Positions 7,383 to 11,272 of a stretch of 11,272 nucleotides of DNA are shown here, one piece after another. The position numbers and the translations under genes are program-made. Every line of letters begins with the position of its first letter. Positions within the stretch are counted from its first letter, which is position 1. The notes beneath the pieces were generated by a model. The model did not search any database. It saw nothing but the letters and a program-made list of their open reading frames with translations, and was not told where the DNA came from. Source of the stretch: Dehalococcoidia bacterium (lineage in GTDB: Bacteria; Chloroflexota; Dehalococcoidia; JAUYDP01). The stretch spans positions 1-11,272 of the forward strand of contig JAUYDP010000255.1 in NCBI GenBank assembly GCA_030691805.1, read 5' to 3'.

Positions 7383-8183
7383 ATGCCAGCTACGAAGAAG
7401 CACGCCATCCTTTCGGTACAACCTACCAGCATATTAGAAGCGTTCGGGTTGGCGCCAGGTGAAGTCACGTGCCTGGTAGGGGCTGGAGGCAAGACCAGCC
7501 TGATGTATGTATTGGCCAGGGCCCTGTCCCGAAAGGACGGTCTGGCGATAACCACTACAACGACCAAGATCCTCCCTCCCTCCGGTGAAGAAACCGATGC
7601 GCTACTTCTCGGCAATGACGAAAGATTGTTAGAAGGCGCCATCCTGAGTAAGGGTCGCCATGATGTTATTACCCTGGCCTGCACTGTATTAGAGTCCGGG
7701 AAGCTAGATGGGGTTAGTCCGGGACTGGTTGACCGGCTGGCGCAAATTACCGGAATATCCGGAATAGTGGTTGAGGGCGATGGCTCGGCTCGACGGAATT
7801 TGAAGGCGCCCAATGCTACGGAACCGGTCATACCAGCCAGCACCAGCTTGGTGATTGCGGTGGTAGGGATGGGAGTAGTTGGATGCCCCCTTGACGAGCA
7901 GCATGTCTTTCGCGCCTCTATTGCTGCGGACCTGCTGGGCCTGCCGATGGGAAGCGTGATCGGTGGGGACGAAATCGCCAGGTTGGTTACCCATCCACAA
8001 GGGATCGTAAAGGGGACACCAGCAGGGGCAAGGATAGTACCCTTCTTGAATCAGGTAGATCTGGACGGGGACCTGGTGGGGGCCCGGGACGTGGCCCGGG
8101 CGATCCTGGACGCAGGGCATCCCCAGATCCACCGCGTGGTGGTGGGAGAGGCGCGGAAAGACAATTTTCTGGTAATAGAATAG
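7383..8183 (+). CDS. yqeC: YqeC, selenium-dependent hydroxylase accessory protein (P-loop)
   Basis: This YqeC-family protein is predicted to bind a nucleotide and act in maturation of selenium-dependent molybdenum hydroxylases; the reaction is unknown. Counting from the ATG at 7383 (266 residues), VGAGGKTS (32-39) is the P-loop, ITTTTTKILPP (56-66) the Thr-rich segment, EGDGSARRNLKAPN (131-144) the acidic E-x-D-G-S motif with the KAP signature, and HVFR lies at 174-177. The start is uncertain: a GTG at 7356 directly follows the yqeB stop and gives 275 residues, and no convincing ribosome binding site favours either. The ATG gives an N-terminus close to the family norm. Gene order yqeB-yqeC supports the call. 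Confidence 0.9.
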   Translation: MPATKKHAILSVQPTSILEAFGLAPGEVTCLVGAGGKTSLMYVLARALSRKDGLAITTTTTKILPPSGEETDALLLGNDERLLEGAILSKGRHDVITLACTVLESGKLDGVSPGLVDRLAQITGISGIVVEGDGSARRNLKAPNATEPVIPASTSLVIAVVGMGVVGCPLDEQHVFRASIAADLLGLPMGSVIGGDEIARLVTHPQGIVKGTPAGARIVPFLNQVDLDGDLVGARDVARAILDAGHPQIHRVVVGEARKDNFLVIE

Positions 8184-8194
8184 CTAAAGCCTTT

Positions 8195-8986
8195 ATGGTG
8201 ACGATACAGATGGGCAGTAGCACGGACGAAGATATATACCGAGAAATAGTGGACATCCTTGACCAGGGAGGCAATGCCGCCCTGGCCACTATCATTTCTA
8301 AAGAGGGTACCAGCCCACGGGAAGTCGGAAGCAAGCTCCTTCTGAGGGAAGATAATACCTTTACCGGGTCAGTGGGCGGAGGCGCCGTGGAAGCCAGTGT
8401 GCTCAAGGCGGCCCGAGAGGCCATGGTTCGAGGCGAGCCCCGGCTGGCCCGGTTTGGAGAAGAGGAATCGGACGCCTCCTGTTGTGGAGGTGTCCTGGAC
8501 ATATATATAGAGCCTATCTTGGGGTCTCCGGTGCTCTTTATTTGCGGGGCAGGCCATGTCGCCCAGTACGTCGCTCAAGTGGGACACATGGCAGGGTTCA
8601 AGGTAATCGTAGCGGACGACCGGGAAGAGTTAGCCAATCGCGAGCTTTTCCCTGATGCGGAAGAGATAATGGTCGGGCCGTTGCCCCAAATACTGCACGG
8701 GTTGGTTCTTGGCCCTTCTAGCTACTTGGTCATTGTTCGCGGCCATGACCAGGACGGACCGATCCTTTCCTGGGCAGCCAGGACACCCGCCCGGTACATC
8801 GGGATGATTGGCAGCAAGAACAAGGTGAAGGGAATTCTTAGCGACCTGGAGGCTGAGGGGATCCAATCGGAGCGACTGGGGCAGATCAAAGCTCCGATAG
8901 GTCTGGATATCGGTGCAGAGACTCCTCAGGAGATCGCGGTAGCGGTCATGGCCGAGATAATTATGGCGCGTAGGGGGAAGGGTTAG
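8195..8986 (+). CDS. xdhC: XdhC-family molybdenum cofactor maturation chaperone
   Basis: This 263-residue XdhC/CoxI-family protein is known in Rhodobacter to bind Mo cofactor, promote its sulfuration and insert it into xanthine dehydrogenase. The N-terminal XdhC/CoxI domain (about 14-105) contains TSPREVGSKLL (39-49), SVGGGAVEA (59-67) and CCGG (96-99). The C-terminal Rossmann domain (about 112-255) has GAGHVA (118-123), DDR (141-143), YIGMIGSKNK (201-210) and PIGLDIGAETPQEIA (234-248). The ATG at 8195 lies 11 nt after the yqeC stop with no clear ribosome binding site; GTG at 8198 or ATG at 8210 are alternatives. In selenium-dependent systems a related protein might handle the selenido form, which is inference here. 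Confidence 0.93.
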   Translation: MVTIQMGSSTDEDIYREIVDILDQGGNAALATIISKEGTSPREVGSKLLLREDNTFTGSVGGGAVEASVLKAAREAMVRGEPRLARFGEEESDASCCGGVLDIYIEPILGSPVLFICGAGHVAQYVAQVGHMAGFKVIVADDREELANRELFPDAEEIMVGPLPQILHGLVLGPSSYLVIVRGHDQDGPILSWAARTPARYIGMIGSKNKVKGILSDLEAEGIQSERLGQIKAPIGLDIGAETPQEIAVAVMAEIIMARRGKG

Positions 8987-8989
8987 ATT

Positions 8990-9907
8990 ATGGTTTTTTC
9001 TTCGATCGAGAAGGTTCAGGATAATCTGAAAGCCCACAGGTATATAGCGGACAGGTCCCTGGCTACAGTCATCTATTTGGCAGTGAGTCTGGGCAAGCCG
9101 CTTTTGCTTGAAGGTGAAGCAGGAGTAGGTAAGACTGACGTCGCAAAGGTCATGTCTGCGGCCCTCGACACGCGCCTCATCCGCCTGCAATGTTACGAAG
9201 GGTTGGACGTAAATACCGCCCTTTACGAATGGAACTACCCGAAGCAAGTGCTGCGGATCAGGCTCGAGGAAGGTGCGCAGCGTTCCAAGGAGGATCTTGG
9301 CAATATAATCTTCAGCGAGGATTACTTGATACGCCGTCCCCTGCTTGAAGCCCTCCAGAGCGACCAAGACCAGCCGCCTGTACTCCTGATTGATGAGATA
9401 GACAGGTCTGATGAGGAGTTCGAAGCTTTCCTCCTGGAGATTCTCTCGGACTTCCAGATTACTATCCCTGAGATAGGTACAATTCGCGCCAAGCATCGCC
9501 CGTATGTAGTCCTTACCTCTAACCGAACTCGGGAGCTCCATGATGCCCTTAAGCGGCGGTGTCTCTACCATTGGATAGACTATCCCACCTTCGAGAAGGA
9601 ATACCAAATACTTGTGGCCAAGGTGCCCCAGGTGCGTGAGGTTCTAGCTCGCCAGATATGTGGTTTCATGCAAGTGGTACGCAAGATGGACTTCTATAAG
9701 AAGCCTGGCATCGCCGAGACCCTGGACTGGGCTTCTGCTTTGATAGTGCTGCACAAGGATGAACTTGACGGTGACGTCGTCCAGGAAACCCTTGGATGCA
9801 TCTTCAAATATCGGGAAGATATCTCTAAGATGGAAGCGGAGATCATGGGCAAAAAGATAGACCTCGAGAAGGTCCTGGAAGACTACCTGGCAAGGCACTT
9901 CGGATAA
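8990..9907 (+). CDS. coxD: CoxD-type MoxR AAA+ ATPase
   Basis: This 305-residue MoxR-family AAA+ ATPase is closest in context and motifs to CoxD, the ATPase/chaperone needed in Oligotropha for building the sulfur-bearing active site of CO dehydrogenase. Walker A is GEAGVGKT (42-49), Walker B LLIDEID (132-138), sensor 1 TSN (176-178), with candidate arginine finger residues in LKRRC (187-191) and a sensor-2 region KPGIAETLDWA (238-248). It starts with ATG 3 nt after the xdhC stop, with GGGGAAGGG just upstream. The next gene encodes its VWA partner, the usual MoxR-VWA pair, which probably acts as a remodelling complex on the apo-hydroxylase. Confidence 0.93.
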   Translation: MVFSSIEKVQDNLKAHRYIADRSLATVIYLAVSLGKPLLLEGEAGVGKTDVAKVMSAALDTRLIRLQCYEGLDVNTALYEWNYPKQVLRIRLEEGAQRSKEDLGNIIFSEDYLIRRPLLEALQSDQDQPPVLLIDEIDRSDEEFEAFLLEILSDFQITIPEIGTIRAKHRPYVVLTSNRTRELHDALKRRCLYHWIDYPTFEKEYQILVAKVPQVREVLARQICGFMQVVRKMDFYKKPGIAETLDWASALIVLHKDELDGDVVQETLGCIFKYREDISKMEAEIMGKKIDLEKVLEDYLARHFG

Positions 9908-9920
9908 CAGGGGGAATCTG

Positions 9921-11159
9921 TTGGCCAGGCCGTTCCGGGAGCTAAGCTCACCCCGCCCCAAGATTACCCCAGCCCAGATCCAAAAAGCCGTGGAGGAGGT
10001 GGAGCCGGGAGAGCGCAGCGGCATGTTGGGTAACCTGCTGGCTTTTTGTCGCGTCCTGAGGGACCTGGGGTTGGATAGTACAGCCGGGCGTATTTTGGAC
10101 ATCTGCCGAAGCCTTGAGCATATAGATATCTGCAATCGCGCCCAGTTTTACTACGCCCTTCGCGCTAATCTGGTCTCTTCCCACGAAGACATGGAGGTAT
10201 TCGAACAGGTCTTCTCGCTCTTCTGGCGCCTGCCCGAAGAGGAAGAAGCTGAGAACCAAGGAGCGGGCAAAAAGGAATCCGAAGAGGAGGGAGACGAGTG
10301 TTGCGAGCAGATGCCTCCAAAGCAGGTATTCGTAGAGGACAACAGCGAGAACGGCTCAAAGGATGAGGGAGAGGAGATCTCCTCCGTCGCCTATAGCGCC
10401 GAGGAAGTCCTTTTTAACAAGGACTTCAGCATCTTCACCTCCGACGAAGTAACATCTATAAGGGAAGTTATCTCCCAGATAGCCAAACGTTTGTCTACAA
10501 GAATGAGCCGCCGTAAGAAAGCTGACTCCAAAGCCAGGGAGATTGACCTCCGCCGCACCTTCCGCAAGAACATGAAGTACGGAGGCGAGATCATCGAGTT
10601 GGCGCGGCGCAAGAAGCGCATTAAGAAGACAAAAGTAATCCTCCTCTGTGATGTTAGCGGCTCCATGGACTGCTATAGTAAGTTCCTGGTGCAGTTTATC
10701 TTTGGCCTCCAGAACGAGTTGACCAATGTTGAGACTTTCGTTTTCAGCACCAGCATCACCAGGGTGAGCCATCTTCTGGAGAGGAGGTCGCTGGATGATG
10801 CCTTGGCTGAGGTAGGCAAGATCGTCAACCACTGGTCCGGAGGCACTAATATAGGGGCCAGCTTCAACGTGTTCAATGAGGGCCTGGGCAAGGGTATGTT
10901 TTCCGGCAAGACCATCGTAATGATCTTTAGCGATGGCTGGGACAGAGGAGACACCAAGCTCCTGGAGGCGGAGATGAAGAAGCTTCGCAAAAGGGCCTTC
11001 CGAATCCTCTGGCTTAACCCTCTTTTGGGGAGCTCCAGCTACCAACCTCTTTGCGAAGGCATAAAGACAGCCCTTCCCTACGTTGATCTATTCATGCCGT
11101 TGAACAATCTGGAAAGCCTGGTTACCCTGGGAGCTACCCTGGACTCTTTTACTAGATAA
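9921..11159 (+). CDS. coxE: CoxE-type VWA domain protein
   Basis: This 412-residue partner of the MoxR ATPase has an N-terminal helical region (about 15-105), a strongly acidic low-complexity linker (about 105-155, many Glu/Asp), a basic stretch RMSRRKKADSKAR (194-206) and a C-terminal VWA domain (about 237-400). The MIDAS metal site is complete: DVSGSM (244-249), Thr309 in GGTN, and SDGWDRGD (337-344). It is longer than many CoxE proteins because of the acidic linker. The start is TTG, 5 nt after AGGGGGAA (9909-9916); no ATG occurs before 10023, which would remove 34 residues. It probably recruits the ATPase to the hydroxylase through metal-dependent VWA contacts, as known for MoxR-VWA pairs. 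Confidence 0.92.
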   Translation: MARPFRELSSPRPKITPAQIQKAVEEVEPGERSGMLGNLLAFCRVLRDLGLDSTAGRILDICRSLEHIDICNRAQFYYALRANLVSSHEDMEVFEQVFSLFWRLPEEEEAENQGAGKKESEEEGDECCEQMPPKQVFVEDNSENGSKDEGEEISSVAYSAEEVLFNKDFSIFTSDEVTSIREVISQIAKRLSTRMSRRKKADSKAREIDLRRTFRKNMKYGGEIIELARRKKRIKKTKVILLCDVSGSMDCYSKFLVQFIFGLQNELTNVETFVFSTSITRVSHLLERRSLDDALAEVGKIVNHWSGGTNIGASFNVFNEGLGKGMFSGKTIVMIFSDGWDRGDTKLLEAEMKKLRKRAFRILWLNPLLGSSSYQPLCEGIKTALPYVDLFMPLNNLESLVTLGATLDSFTR

Positions 11160-11171
11160 CGATTAACAATT

Positions 11172-11180
11172 GGGAAGGAG
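11172..11180 (+). promoter_or_regulatory. Ribosome binding site of the third large-subunit gene
   Basis: GGGAAGGAG ends 9 nt before the ATG at 11190. It lies in the 30-nt gap after coxE; no promoter or terminator is seen there, so the third large subunit appears to belong to the same transcript. Confidence 0.7.
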
Positions 11181-11189
11181 AACTTAGCC

Positions 11190-11272
11190 ATGGCGGAGTT
11201 TTCAGTTATTGGCAAGCGGGTGCCCAAGATTGATTCAACGGTTAAGGCCACTGGTGAGGCCCAGTATACTGC
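11190..11272 (+). CDS. Molybdenum hydroxylase large subunit, third paralogue, 3' end off-window
   Basis: Only 27 complete codons are visible, reading MAEFSVIGKRVPKID and then STVKATGEAQYT. This matches the N-terminus of the large subunit at 3143 (VLGKRTPKID and KATGSARF) position for position, which is the typical start of the a/b hammerhead domain of molybdenum hydroxylase large subunits. It has its own strong ribosome binding site. The protein continues beyond the window, so completeness and active-site motifs cannot be judged. Confidence 0.85.
   Translation, partial: MAEFSVIGKRVPKIDSTVKATGEAQYT

Noticed and set aside
8630..9607. Minus-strand open frame of 325 codons opposite xdhC and coxD
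   Set aside because: The plus strand here encodes two proteins with complete family motifs. The reverse frame has no recognisable domain and is a codon-bias shadow.
10356..11045. Minus-strand open frame of 229 codons opposite coxE
   Set aside because: It lies wholly opposite a VWA protein with an intact MIDAS site and its translation shows no family motif.

Overview
The window is one long, entirely plus-strand gene cluster for xanthine dehydrogenase-family molybdenum hydroxylases and the proteins that mature their cofactor. Motifs are diagnostic for most genes. Three catalytic (Mo-cofactor binding) large-subunit genes are present: one cut by the left edge (2..1894), one complete (3143..5419) and one just starting at the right edge (11190..11272). 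They share one FAD-binding medium subunit (1895..2893) and one two-[2Fe-2S] small subunit (5455..5919). The medium subunit carries four extra cysteines spaced like those that hold the additional [4Fe-4S] cluster of 4-hydroxybenzoyl-CoA reductase, which points to low-potential anaerobic redox chemistry.

After the structural genes come six accessory genes with short gaps or overlaps: a MocA-type cytidylyltransferase (5941..6552), YqeB (6549..7355), YqeC (about 7383..8183), XdhC (8195..8986), a CoxD/MoxR AAA+ ATPase (8990..9907) and a CoxE VWA protein (9921..11159). YqeB and YqeC are the markers described for selenium-dependent molybdenum hydroxylases. XdhC and CoxD/CoxE are known from sulfuration or active-site assembly of xanthine dehydrogenase and CO dehydrogenase. 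The cluster thus combines several maturation modules with two or more interchangeable catalytic subunits.

The only sizeable gap (2894..3142) is not empty. It holds a compact folded RNA closed by a perfect 10-bp stem, with a GNRA-capped hairpin and sequence blocks that I recognise from memory as the Moco (molybdenum cofactor) riboswitch family. It is followed by a chain of mutually exclusive hairpins, the last of which covers the Shine-Dalgarno sequence of the second large-subunit gene. There is no U-tract. The likely reading is cofactor-sensing translational control placed inside the operon, just before one of the catalytic subunits.

The organism is probably an anaerobic bacterium. Strong GGAGG-type ribosome binding sites, several TTG starts, frequent AGG and ATA codons in moderately GC-rich DNA, and the selenium/molybdenum hydroxylase gene set would fit the Clostridia (Desulfotomaculum/Moorella type) or Chloroflexota, but the window contains no phylogenetic marker and this is inference. 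No mobile elements, tRNAs, rRNAs or CRISPR arrays were seen.
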